The notes below the pieces were generated by a model. The model was not told where the DNA came from. It worked only from the letters and a program-made list of their open reading frames with translations, and did not search any database. DNA of 8,694 nucleotides. Origin: QQUD01 sp039029915. Lineage in GTDB: Bacteria; Chloroflexota; Anaerolineae; Promineifilales; Promineifilaceae. Shown in pieces: positions 1 through 6,362 of this stretch (the stretch's first letter is position 1; every line of letters starts with the position of its first letter). Both the position numbers and the translations under genes were made by a program. The DNA is taken from NCBI GenBank assembly GCA_039029915.1, contig JBCCFD010000350.1, positions 1 through 8,694 of the forward strand, given 5' to 3'.

Positions 1-998
1 TAGCCATCAGGATTTTGGAAGGCACAAACACCAATCATATCTGCATAATCTTCCACAGATTGGAAAACAAGATTAGCAGCGGGTGCCGTCCCTTGACCAA
101 CCCCGTTGGCATCCCCATCACTGAGAACTGAAAGGGCGGTGTGTGTACCGTGACCGCTATCAGGGTCTGCGGCACCGTCATTGATAGCGTTGTAACAATT
201 AGCAGCACTAGATGCGGGGAAGTCTTGTATGGCCGTAATTCGGCTAGACGGCACATCGGGATGAGCTGTAGAGGCGACACCTGTCCCAAAACCGGTGTCT
301 GCAACAGCAACTGTTTGGGTTGAGCCATCGTACCCTAAACCATTGGCGATGTTGGCCCCTGTAATTACGCCAGCGCCAAACTCATTGTGTTTTTCATAGA
401 AGGCGAAGTTTTCAATCCAGGCCACTTCGCTGATACGCGCCAATTGGTCGATTTGCGCGCCGTTTGCCTGAACGAGATAGCTTCGATTGTCACTGTTGAT
501 AATCGTAACGCCTGTGTTTCGCATCAGTCGAGCCATGCGGTTAGGCGTTAGGTCTGTTTCTACGATGACGCGGTAAATCTGGTTGTTATCTCGCGTCAAG
601 GTTGGGCTAAGGCGATATTCAGGTTTGAATTCACCGACCCAAACGACATGGTCAAGCCTAGAAACAGCATCAGCTTGGTCAGCTGTCATGCGAACCTTGA
701 AGGCAAAGTCAGGAATATAACCACGAATGCTGCCGCCTCGGGCCGTGACGCTGTCTTTCCAAGCGTCTGTGACTGGGCCGTTAAATTGAACAATGTAAAA
801 ACGGGGACCGTTTGCATCTTCGGTCGAAATCGCGCTTGTTTGAGCAAGCGGGGCATCTAAACTAGGGGTAAAGGTGCCAGATTTTAAGTGTAGGGGGTGC
901 GTTTGTCGGTTTGGGTTTGGTGATGTTTGACTGGTTACAGAACCAACTGCGGCTAACATGAGCAATAAGATAATGCTAAATACGACTATTTTGCGCAT
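1..998 (-). CDS. Secreted subtilisin-like serine protease (peptidase family S8), 3' part missing
   Basis: This open frame runs off the left edge; 332 residues are visible. The N-terminus MRKIVVFSIILLLMLAAVGS is a typical signal peptide, so export is expected. Residues about 66-128 and 141-203 look like two related pro-domain (inhibitor I9-like) modules. The catalytic domain begins near residue 228: VAVADTGFG carries the catalytic Asp234 and DSGHGTHTA carries the catalytic His283. GQGTAPAANLV follows, the usual S8 stretch after the His box. The catalytic Ser and the oxyanion Asn would lie beyond the window, so activity cannot be judged. The start at 998 is supported by a purine-rich GGAGAGGAA (1005-1013 on the minus strand) and by the signal peptide directly after it. 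Family assignment is firm; the substrate is unknown, probably extracellular protein. The hairpin at 1195-1213 suggests it is transcribed separately from the phosphatase gene upstream. Confidence 0.93.
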   Translation of the reverse strand, partial: MRKIVVFSIILLLMLAAVGSVTSQTSPNPNRQTHPLHLKSGTFTPSLDAPLAQTSAISTEDANGPRFYIVQFNGPVTDAWKDSVTARGGSIRGYIPDFAFKVRMTADQADAVSRLDHVVWVGEFKPEYRLSPTLTRDNNQIYRVIVETDLTPNRMARLMRNTGVTIINSDNRSYLVQANGAQIDQLARISEVAWIENFAFYEKHNEFGAGVITGANIANGLGYDGSTQTVAVADTGFGTGVASTAHPDVPSSRITAIQDFPASSAANCYNAINDGAADPDSGHGTHTALSVLSDGDANGVGQGTAPAANLVFQSVEDYADMIGVCAFQNPDG

Positions 999-1194
999 AA
1001 ATTGTTCCTCTCCATTTTGTGATTCTTGAAAACAATTTGGAAAAACAAATACGATTCGCTAACTAAATCGGGGGTTTATTTGCCTTCCGTTTTGAGCATT
1101 AGGTTAGGTTATCAATTCGTTTGCTTTTTTATACGGTTTTACCTCCCTTCAAATGGTTCTTGGCTACAAATGTCTGACTGGAACAAAGTGTAAA

Positions 1195-1213
1195 AAAGTA
1201 CGCCAAGTACTTT
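1195..1213 (-). terminator. Hairpin terminator after the phosphatase gene
   Basis: On the minus strand AAAGTAC, loop TTGGC and GTACTTT form a perfect 7-bp stem followed by further T residues (TTTAC). It lies 27 bases beyond the stop codon of the minus-strand phosphatase gene and well before the protease gene, the right place for an intrinsic terminator. The stem is AT-rich, so efficiency may be modest. The rest of 999-1239 shows no open frame I would trust; it presumably holds the protease promoter, but no clear -35/-10 pair is visible. Confidence 0.6.
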
Positions 1214-1239
1214 GTGTTATGCAGACGAACGTGAACATG

Positions 1240-1770
1240 CTAATGAATATCAGCTTTCGTCTGAGTTGAAATCCACCTGTTAAGTGCTTTTTTGTGCCGC
1301 GCTTCTAATTTGGTTAACGGCCGTGTTTGCTTCATGCGCTGGTGGGCTTCGTCAAACGTCAGCCCTTCTTCGCGCATGTAGTACGCAGCTATCAGCGTGG
1401 CAGAGCGGCCACGCCCTTTTGCACAATGAATTAGGACGTTCCGGCCGTCTTGAACCTGTGCTTTGATCCAATCAACCCCCTGAGTGAGTATTTCGGGGGA
1501 GGGGACAGTCACGTCTAAAACTTTAAATTGAATGTGATTGATATCGTGGGTGGTGTAAAAAGCGAGGTCATCGGTGCGTTCAGCACGGATGTTAACAATT
1601 GCATTTATATCGTTTTCAAGTAGGAATTGGTAATCTCTGGCATAAGTGGGGGCACCACCAAGCCAGAGTTGAGGGGAGATGAGATCGAACCAACGATGTT
1701 GTTGGATCGTCTCGTAGAGGAATCTAATTAGCGGGTAAAGCTTATCGAATAACCAATGAATTGGGTTCAT
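1240..1770 (-). CDS. Dual-specificity protein phosphatase family protein
   Basis: The protein is 176 residues, a usual size for a single-domain dual-specificity phosphatase. The P-loop HCAKGRGRS (residues 115-123) matches HCxxGxxRS, giving Cys116 as nucleophile and Arg122 as the phosphate-binding residue. Asp86 in LDVTVPSPE is the likely general acid. WLGGAP (36-41) near the N-terminus resembles the substrate-side 'LWLG' stretch common in this family. The first 25 residues are aromatic and hydrophobic and could associate with membrane. Related bacterial and mitochondrial proteins include phosphatidylglycerophosphate phosphatases (PTPMT1 type) as well as protein phosphatases, so the substrate is open. 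No good Shine-Dalgarno sequence precedes the ATG at 1770, but no alternative in-frame Met exists before residue 132. No signal peptide is visible, so a cytoplasmic or membrane-associated location is likely. Confidence 0.92.
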   Translation of the reverse strand: MNPIHWLFDKLYPLIRFLYETIQQHRWFDLISPQLWLGGAPTYARDYQFLLENDINAIVNIRAERTDDLAFYTTHDINHIQFKVLDVTVPSPEILTQGVDWIKAQVQDGRNVLIHCAKGRGRSATLIAAYYMREEGLTFDEAHQRMKQTRPLTKLEARHKKALNRWISTQTKADIH

Positions 1771-1842
1771 AGAAATTGGACTATCGGTTGGTTTTATCGG
1801 TAACCTTTTAGGCTATTACTACAATCGTAATGTTCTTGTTCC

Positions 1843-1950
1843 TAAAGCAATTTTCAACAAATATCTTGAATATAAAATTCGGCAATGAAAATTACTCGGT
1901 GAAAATCAAAATTTAGTCGTTTTTTTTAGGATACTCTTGATTTTCACATA
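1843..1950 (+). repeat. Copy A of a two-hairpin intergenic element
   Basis: This is the most diverged of three copies (others at 2601 and 6362). It shares 28 identical bases with copy B (1849-1876). Hairpin 1 pairs 1845-1856 with 1886-1897, with a C-A mismatch inside (1848/1894) and one at the outer end. Hairpin 2 pairs GTGAAAATCAA (1899-1909) with TTGATTTTCAC (1937-1947), 11 perfect pairs. The hairpin 2 sequence is unlike copy B, although the pairing is kept. The loop segment TATCTTGAA (1862-1870) can pair with TTTAGGATA (1925-1933) in the other loop over 9 pairs, two of them G-U in plus-strand RNA. The copy lies between two minus-strand genes, so a plus-strand transcript would not lead into either. 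Orientation is assigned from the G-U pairs and is an inference. Confidence 0.7.
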
Positions 1951-2014
1951 ACCTTGAATCAGGATTATGGGGGAAAAATGAGAAATTGTCGAGAAATCGT
2001 TGCTAAATATGGAG

Positions 2015-2473
2015 TTATGTAAACCAATTGGTGATTTGCTCAGCAAAGCCTAGGAGGACAACATAGCGTAATCCTTTGCCGAGGATAACCCAAAAGGTGA
2101 AGGTGCCCATGTGCATTTTGAAAGCGCCAGCAACGGCCGTTAATGGATCACCGATAAAGGGAACCCACGAAAAGAAGAGGGCGACGGGGCCCCAACGCTC
2201 ATAAAAATTTGCTGCGCGAGTCCACTGTTCGGGTTTAATTTCAAACCAGCGCCCAATGGCAAGATCGGTGCCTTTGAGGCCAAGATAATAGTTTGTGAGC
2301 GCACCCGCATAGTTGCCTAAAGTGGCGACAATGCCGACTAGCCAAATGTTGTAGCCAAGCGGCGGCATAGCCAAAACAAATATTTCTGACGAGAGGGGAA
2401 GAATAGAGGCGGCCAGCAGGCTAATCATAAATAGACCGAGATAGCCCAATTGGAATAGAAAATCAAGTAACAT
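2015..2473 (-). CDS. YqaA-type membrane protein of the DedA/VTT superfamily
   Basis: This 152-residue integral membrane protein matches the E. coli YqaA pattern from memory: an N-terminal hydrophobic helix ending in the ILPLSSE box (24-30), then GNYAGALTNYYLG (53-65), then FFSWVPFIGDPLTAVAG (100-116), and a C-terminal GKGLRYV (132-138). About four hydrophobic segments are visible (roughly 5-25, 30-65, 95-117, 122-143). DedA/VTT proteins have been linked to movement of lipids or lipid carriers across membranes; whether the YqaA subgroup does this is not settled. The start at 2473 lacks a strong Shine-Dalgarno sequence, but the length fits the family. The gene sits between element copies A and B, which lie in direct orientation on either side. 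One ACGGCCGT site (2133-2140) is read in frame as Thr-Ala-Val. Confidence 0.9.
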   Translation of the reverse strand: MLLDFLFQLGYLGLFMISLLAASILPLSSEIFVLAMPPLGYNIWLVGIVATLGNYAGALTNYYLGLKGTDLAIGRWFEIKPEQWTRAANFYERWGPVALFFSWVPFIGDPLTAVAGAFKMHMGTFTFWVILGKGLRYVVLLGFAEQITNWFT

Positions 2474-2600
2474 TCTGTTTCATTTTAGCGTAAGATAGAG
2501 TCATGTGATGATAGTCACAGCTTATTTTCTAATGAAACTCAACGTTTAAATGATCGTACAGTCATTAGTCTATTCAAGTGAACGGAAGATTCCTGTTCAA

Positions 2601-2717
2601 TTTAAGTAATTTTCAACAAATATCTTGAATATAAATTGGTTAATGAAAATTACTTACAGGAGAACAAAAACTTTTACGAAGCTGTTTTATTTCAAGATAC
2701 TTTTTGTTCTCCACTTA
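2601..2717 (+). repeat. Copy B of a two-hairpin intergenic element (best-paired copy)
   Basis: Hairpin 1: AAGTAATTTTCA (2604-2615) pairs perfectly with TGAAAATTACTT (2644-2655), 12 bp around a 28-base loop. Hairpin 2: GGAGAACAAAAA (2659-2670) pairs perfectly with TTTTTGTTCTCC (2701-2712), 12 bp around a 30-base loop. TATCTTGAA in loop 1 (2621-2629) is the exact complement of TTCAAGATA in loop 2 (2691-2699), so the loops could join in a 9-bp kissing contact. The ends TAAGT (2603-2607) and ACTTA (2713-2717) are inverted repeats. It lies between the divergent yqaA-type gene and the gene at 2770, ending 39 bases before the Shine-Dalgarno sequence of the latter. No T-run follows stem 2, so it is not a plain terminator. 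Confidence 0.8.
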
Positions 2718-2756
2718 TTCATCAATTCTTGTCTTCCTTTCACATCATTTATTTTT

Positions 2757-2761
2757 GGAGG
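2757..2761 (+). promoter_or_regulatory. Ribosome binding site that fixes the start at 2770
   Basis: GGAGG sits 8 bases before ATG 2770. The longer frame opening at 2704 would begin inside stem 2 of element copy B and has no ribosome binding site, so 2770 is the better start. Confidence 0.85.
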
Positions 2762-2769
2762 TTATTGTA

Positions 2770-3408
2770 ATGAGTCAAGATCCAATGGACCAAAATTTTG
2801 GAGCGCCTGAAAAGCCAGCAAAACAGGGCATGAGCCAAACTACAAAGATTGTGTTGGGCGTTGTGGCCGTCCTGCTTGTGTTGTGCTGCGGTATCACAAT
2901 TGTTGGCGGGTTTATTTTCCAACGAACCGTTACGTCGGCGGCTGAAGGGTTTGATGACCCAGCCGTTGCTCAAGAAACGGCGGCTGAAATTGTCGACTAC
3001 ACCTTACCTGCCGGTTTCCAAGAAGAAGGCACCATGAGCATTATTGGCATCGATATGGTGTTTATTTCAAACAATTCTGCTGATTCGCTGATCATGTTGA
3101 TGTCGTTCCCTCAGCTTTTTGCTGGAAACGAAGAGCAAATGCAGCAGCAGATGGAAGATTCGATCAACGAGAATTTTGGTGATGAAAATATCAACTTCTC
3201 GTATGTTGAATCTCGGGATGTTGTCATTAATGATCAGAATGTGACCGTCAATATTTTTGAAGGCACGAATGAAAATGGCGTCAATTTCCGTCAGGCGACA
3301 GCTATTTTTGAAACGGACTCTGGTAAACCAGCGATGTTTATGGTGATGTCCCCGAACTCACAGTGGGACTCATCAGATCTAGATGGGTTTATTGATTCAC
3401 TCAACTAA
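2770..3408 (+). CDS. Membrane-anchored protein of unknown function
   Basis: The protein has 212 residues. A short hydrophilic N-terminus rich in Pro, Gln and Asp (1-25) is followed by one strong transmembrane segment (about 26-50, including VVAVLLVLCCGITIVGGFIF). An acidic soluble domain of about 160 residues follows and probably faces outward. The Cys-Cys-Gly inside the membrane segment is not a lipobox, because it lies in the middle of the helix behind a long charged N-terminus. The soluble part has alternating strand-like stretches (MSIIGIDMVFISNN, NVTVNIFEG, PAMFMVMSPN), which suggests a compact beta-containing fold. I recognise no family or catalytic motif. The gene is probably monocistronic: it has its own Shine-Dalgarno sequence, and a strong terminator lies 27 bases after the stop. 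Element copy B lies in its upstream region and could affect its expression, which is untested inference. Confidence 0.85.
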   Translation: MSQDPMDQNFGAPEKPAKQGMSQTTKIVLGVVAVLLVLCCGITIVGGFIFQRTVTSAAEGFDDPAVAQETAAEIVDYTLPAGFQEEGTMSIIGIDMVFISNNSADSLIMLMSFPQLFAGNEEQMQQQMEDSINENFGDENINFSYVESRDVVINDQNVTVNIFEGTNENGVNFRQATAIFETDSGKPAMFMVMSPNSQWDSSDLDGFIDSLN

Positions 3409-3435
3409 GACGTTGAATTTGGTTTAAAGTTTATG

Positions 3436-3470
3436 AAACGGCCGTTTGAAAATAACGGCCGTTTTTGTTT
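3436..3470 (+). terminator. Intrinsic terminator built from two ACGGCCGT palindromes
   Basis: AAACGGCCGTT (3436-3446) pairs with AACGGCCGTTT (3454-3464) around the 7-base loop TGAAAAT, an 11-bp stem followed by TTGTTTT. Each arm contains one copy of the window's iterated palindrome (3438-3445 and 3455-3462). The position, just after the stop codon at 3408 and before an independent gene, fits a strong rho-independent terminator. Confidence 0.88.
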
Positions 3471-3553
3471 TAAGGTAAGAACAGGTTTTACTTGGTTCAA
3501 AGACACGCTCCCACATGGCTGACGGTATCGAGTCACACCAGCAGAAGATTTAC

Positions 3554-3559
3554 AAGGAG
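3554..3559 (+). promoter_or_regulatory. Ribosome binding site that fixes the start at 3566
   Basis: AAGGAG lies 6 bases before ATG 3566. An in-frame ATG at 3515 would add 17 residues but has no comparable site, so 3566 is preferred. Confidence 0.85.
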
Positions 3560-3565
3560 ACTAAG

Positions 3566-4681
3566 ATGGAGACGATAGACCAACTTATCAAGCAAATTGA
3601 GGCGCCTCAGGTGCCCAATCGCCAAGGCCTCGATGCCTATTCGTTGGCAGAATTGATGGAAAAATACGGCGTTCCCGGCGTTGGGATTGCCGTAATTTAC
3701 GACTTCAAAATTCATTGGACAAAATCATATGGGGTTGCGGATGTCGAGACGGGTGCGAAGGTCAATGAGAAAACGCTCTTCCAAGCGGCTTCGATTAGCA
3801 AGCCTGTGGCGGCGATGGCGGTGCTAAAAGCGGTGCAGGACGGCCTTTTTTCTCTGGATGATGATATCAATACGATTCTAAAAAGCTGGCAGCTACCAAA
3901 GGGTGATGCACAAAATGGTCAGCCGGTCACGCCACGAATGCTGACCAGCCACACGGCTGGCCTAGGGGACGGGTTTGGCTTCCCTGGCTATCATCCCGAT
4001 GAGCCAATTCCTTCGATTCCCCAAATCCTTGACGGAGATGAGTTATCAAATGTGGGTGAAGTCCGGCTTGTTCGTTCACCGCTGCTTGCGTTTCAATATT
4101 CAGGGGGAGGCGTCATGATTATGCAGCAGGCGTTGATGGATGCGGTAGGCAAACCGTTTGAGGAAATTGTGCAAACGGCCGTATTTGACCCCATCGGCAT
4201 GACAAATAGTACCTTTACCCAACCGCTGCCGCCTAAATGGGATCAAAACGCTACTCGCGCCCATGACGGCAACGGCAAAGCGATGGATGCCAAATGGCAC
4301 GTTTATCCAGAACAAGCGGCAGCTGGCCTGTGGACGACGCCGACCGATTTAGCCAAATTTGGTATCGAAGTGCAAAAATCCCTGCGTGGGGAAGATAATC
4401 ATGTTTTAACTCAATCGACTGTTCATGAGATGCTATCACCTGTTGGGGTGGGGGATTTTGGCATTGGGTTTGCCTTACGCAAAGAAGGGCAAGGCTGGTA
4501 TTTCTTCCATAGCGGCGGCAATTGGGGGTTTAAATGCTTGCTTTGGGCGCATAAAGCAAAGGGGTACGGGTTTGCTGTGATGACAAATGGCTCTCAAGGG
4601 GATGTGATTATGCGGGAGCTAGACGCGCGCATCGCCCGAGCCTACCATTATGATTCATTAGATAAGCCCGTGGTGGGATAG
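3566..4681 (+). CDS. Serine hydrolase, class C beta-lactamase/penicillin-binding-like family
   Basis: From the chosen start the protein has 371 residues, normal for this family. The SxxK motif is Ser76-Ile-Ser-Lys79 in LFQAASISKP, giving Ser76 as the acylated nucleophile and Lys79 as the general base. The second motif is Tyr178-Ser-Gly180 (FQYSGGG), in place of Tyr-x-Asn. The third is His316-Ser-Gly318 (FFHSGGNWG), in place of Lys-Thr-Gly. LTSHTAGL (126-133) and GMTNSTF (211-217) are further family hallmarks. The His-x-Gly third motif is common in esterase, peptidase or amidase members, so hydrolysis of an ester, amide or D-amino peptide is more likely than resistance to beta-lactams. No signal peptide is visible, which suggests a cytoplasmic enzyme. 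It follows a terminator, so it should have its own promoter, although none is clear in 3471-3553. It converges with the next gene at a 28-base gap. Confidence 0.93.
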   Translation: METIDQLIKQIEAPQVPNRQGLDAYSLAELMEKYGVPGVGIAVIYDFKIHWTKSYGVADVETGAKVNEKTLFQAASISKPVAAMAVLKAVQDGLFSLDDDINTILKSWQLPKGDAQNGQPVTPRMLTSHTAGLGDGFGFPGYHPDEPIPSIPQILDGDELSNVGEVRLVRSPLLAFQYSGGGVMIMQQALMDAVGKPFEEIVQTAVFDPIGMTNSTFTQPLPPKWDQNATRAHDGNGKAMDAKWHVYPEQAAAGLWTTPTDLAKFGIEVQKSLRGEDNHVLTQSTVHEMLSPVGVGDFGIGFALRKEGQGWYFFHSGGNWGFKCLLWAHKAKGYGFAVMTNGSQGDVIMRELDARIARAYHYDSLDKPVVG

Positions 4682-4709
4682 CGGCTGGGTGGTAAATCGC
4701 TGAAGATAC

Positions 4710-5204
4710 CTATACCCAATCATCTGGCTCTGCCTTTGGCTCTTCGGGTAAAGAATCTTCTAAGTTGAACCATGCCAAATCGATTGCCACAGCCCGAAAG
4801 GCATCTTCGGTGAGCTTGTTTTGCCAATACGCTTTTTGACGATCCAATGGATGTTCATCGCCGTCCACCCCTCGAATGCGGTTGGCTAATGTATCACCAA
4901 GCAGATTTCCGCCAATGCCATCTTCAACCTTATCTGCCATTTTATTGAAGAAGTTCCTCTTTTTCTTTTCTTTTTGGGCGCTAATTTCAGCTTCAAGGCT
5001 TGCTTTTGCTTGTTCAAAGTTGAGCGTGCTAAAACTTTTGATTAACTGCTCTCTTGACATCGTTTTAAGTCGAGCCACAACTTCATCACCGCTAACCCAA
5101 GTGTCATACGTTTCCCCGTCTGTGTGAGAGTAGCGAACCTGAATCATGTCGCTGTAGTCGTGTCGCATTTTGATACGATTTGCAAATTGAGCAAGGGTTG
5201 GCAT
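4710..5204 (-). CDS. Hypothetical protein, 164 residues
   Basis: I do not recognise this protein. It is hydrophilic, with no signal peptide or membrane segment, so it is probably cytoplasmic. The N-terminal part (about 18-45, with IQVRYSHTDGETYDTWVSGD) looks like a small beta-rich unit. The middle (50-95) is helical, with a run of alternating acidic and lysine residues (AEISAQKEKKKRNFFNKMAD) that could form a coiled coil or bind nucleic acid. The C-terminus is acidic and Pro-rich (EEPKAEPDDWV). The start at 5204 is supported by GGAGA ending 6 bases upstream on the minus strand. The 3' end faces the serine hydrolase gene and no terminator is visible between them. A heptamer tandem repeat begins 24 bases upstream of its ATG and would lie in its leader or promoter. 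Confidence 0.8.
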   Translation of the reverse strand: MPTLAQFANRIKMRHDYSDMIQVRYSHTDGETYDTWVSGDEVVARLKTMSREQLIKSFSTLNFEQAKASLEAEISAQKEKKKRNFFNKMADKVEDGIGGNLLGDTLANRIRGVDGDEHPLDRQKAYWQNKLTEDAFRAVAIDLAWFNLEDSLPEEPKAEPDDWV

Positions 5205-5227
5205 AGGGTCTCCGAGTTTTTTGTGTC

Positions 5228-5269
5228 AGGTGTTAGGTATCAGGTATCAGGTATCAGGTGTCAGGTTTG
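5228..5269. repeat. Heptanucleotide tandem repeat, six units
   Basis: Six consecutive 7-base units: AGGTGTT, AGGTATC three times, AGGTGTC and AGGTTTG. The central three are identical and the outer ones drift. The array lies 24 bases upstream of the minus-strand gene starting at 5204, between it and the ACGGCCGT site at 5283-5290. No single protein frame is kept across it. Heptamer arrays of this general kind are known between genes in cyanobacteria (STRR repeats); the unit here is different. Confidence 0.85.
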
Positions 5270-5387
5270 GAGTTTAGGGTAAACGGCCGTTCTTAAAATG
5301 TAAAGTGTACTTTCGGTGAAAAGGCCCTGAGGTGTAGCAAAGGTAGAGTGATTGAGTGTGAGAGTGATAGATAGTCTGGCAGCTTAC

Positions 5388-6188
5388 TTATAGCTTAAAG
5401 CCCGTCGCTAGATAGTCATCTGGTTTCTCTAAGTGAACCGTATGGCCTGCTTGGGGGATGATGTGGAGCGTGGCGTTGGGAAGCTGAGCGGCCATCTGCT
5501 GATTGATCTTAACAAACTTTTGGTCGAGTTCGCCAACGATGAGCCTAGTGGGGATTTGCAGGGTTGGTAACTTTGGCCACAGACTAGGTTGGACGCCGGT
5601 CCCCATGCCGCGCAGGCTGTTGGCAAGACCCTGAGGGTTATTTTTTAGGCGCTGTTCTCTCAGTTTAAATCGGCTTTCTTCTGAAAGCTGTTTTTGACTT
5701 TCCCACAGCGATAGCGATTCCCAAAAATTGACAAACGATTCAATCCCTTCTTCTTCAATGCGGTCAGCGAGGGCGTTATCCCGTTTTTTCCTGGCGTCCC
5801 TTTCTGCCAAGGTGGCTAACCCCGGTGAACTGCTCTCGAGGGTTAGGGACAGGATGTGCTTAGGGTACGTAACGGCCGTGAAAAATGCTAGCCGTCCACC
5901 CATGGAATAACCCAGTAGATGAAATTGCTCAATTTTAAGCTGAGCGCAAATTTCTATTAGATCTTGGGCAATTGCTGCCATCTGGTATCGCTGTGGGTTA
6001 GCAGGTGAATCGGAACGGCCGTGACCTAAAATATCAATCCGCGTCACCGTGTAGTGTGAAGATAATTGATGTAAGAGATGCTCCCAATTTTTCAAGGAAC
6101 CGGTAAACCCATGCAGCAAAAGCAAATGAGGCCCGCGCCCACTTTGCTCATAAAAACAAGTTGTTTCATTTACAGTAAGTTTTGACAT
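5388..6188 (-). CDS. menH: 2-succinyl-6-hydroxy-2,4-cyclohexadiene-1-carboxylate synthase (MenH)
   Basis: This 266-residue alpha/beta hydrolase carries the MenH signature set. LLHGFTGS (24-31) forms the oxyanion region and GHGRSDSP (55-62) follows it. GYSMGGRLA (93-101) holds the nucleophile Ser95, with Arg99 placed like the substrate-binding arginine of E. coli MenH. LESSSPGL (117-124) and SLRGMGTGVQPSLW (191-204) are typical of MenH rather than of general hydrolases. Asp222 (VGELDQ) and His249 (AGHTVH) complete the triad. The enzyme removes pyruvate from SEPHCHC in menaquinone synthesis, in the cytoplasm. No other men gene lies in the window, so the pathway is scattered or lies nearby outside it. 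The start at 6188 has only a weak GGA-type site. Its ATG abuts the stop of the possible remnant frame at 6189, which would fit former translational coupling. Confidence 0.9.
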   Translation of the reverse strand: MSKLTVNETTCFYEQSGRGPHLLLLHGFTGSLKNWEHLLHQLSSHYTVTRIDILGHGRSDSPANPQRYQMAAIAQDLIEICAQLKIEQFHLLGYSMGGRLAFFTAVTYPKHILSLTLESSSPGLATLAERDARKKRDNALADRIEEEGIESFVNFWESLSLWESQKQLSEESRFKLREQRLKNNPQGLANSLRGMGTGVQPSLWPKLPTLQIPTRLIVGELDQKFVKINQQMAAQLPNATLHIIPQAGHTVHLEKPDDYLATGFKL

Positions 6189-6362
6189 TTATCCATTTGT
6201 ACCAAAGCCCTCGTGAATCGTGTGAAAAGATCGCGAAGACTCATTCTTATCTAAAAAACGGTAAGTAATGTTGTAAGTCCCACTGCCTATGGTGACTTTG
6301 TTCCATTTGGCGCCACGCTCAGCATCTATCGGTAAACAAACACAAAAGTAATGAAAGATTTT
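6189..6362 (-). pseudogene. Possible 3' remnant of a gene once upstream of menH
   Basis: A minus-strand frame of 57 codons ends with TAA at 6189-6191, directly touching the menH ATG. Its codons read like coding sequence in the last 45 or so residues (for example PIDAERGAKWNKVTIGSGTY, then NITYRFLDKN), but it has no ATG, GTG or TTG start. The frame is closed on its upstream side by an in-frame TAA at 6363-6365 that lies exactly in the left end of element copy C. This looks like the tail of a gene cut off by arrival of the element or by deletion. The codon pattern could be chance; no family is recognised. Confidence 0.35.

Noticed and set aside
35..860. Frames on both strands across the protease region
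   Set aside because: They overlap the S8 protease frame, which has a signal peptide and two catalytic motifs; the others have no recognisable features.
2477..2538. Inverted repeat GTTTCATT (2477-2484) and AATGAAAC (2531-2538) upstream of the yqaA-type gene
   Set aside because: Eight pairs across a 46-base gap in AT-rich DNA could easily be chance, and nothing ties it to an operator.
2601..2717. Element copy B as an IS200/IS605-derived palindromic element
   Set aside because: Those ends have short hairpins with tiny loops; here the loops are about 28-30 bases and complementary to each other. Mobility by another route is not excluded.
2704..2769. Longer start for the membrane-anchored protein
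   Set aside because: It would start inside stem 2 of copy B without a ribosome binding site, and the ATG at 2770 has GGAGG at the right distance.
3515..3565. Longer start for the serine hydrolase
   Set aside because: AAGGAG lies within this stretch six bases before ATG 3566, and the extra residues add no family feature.
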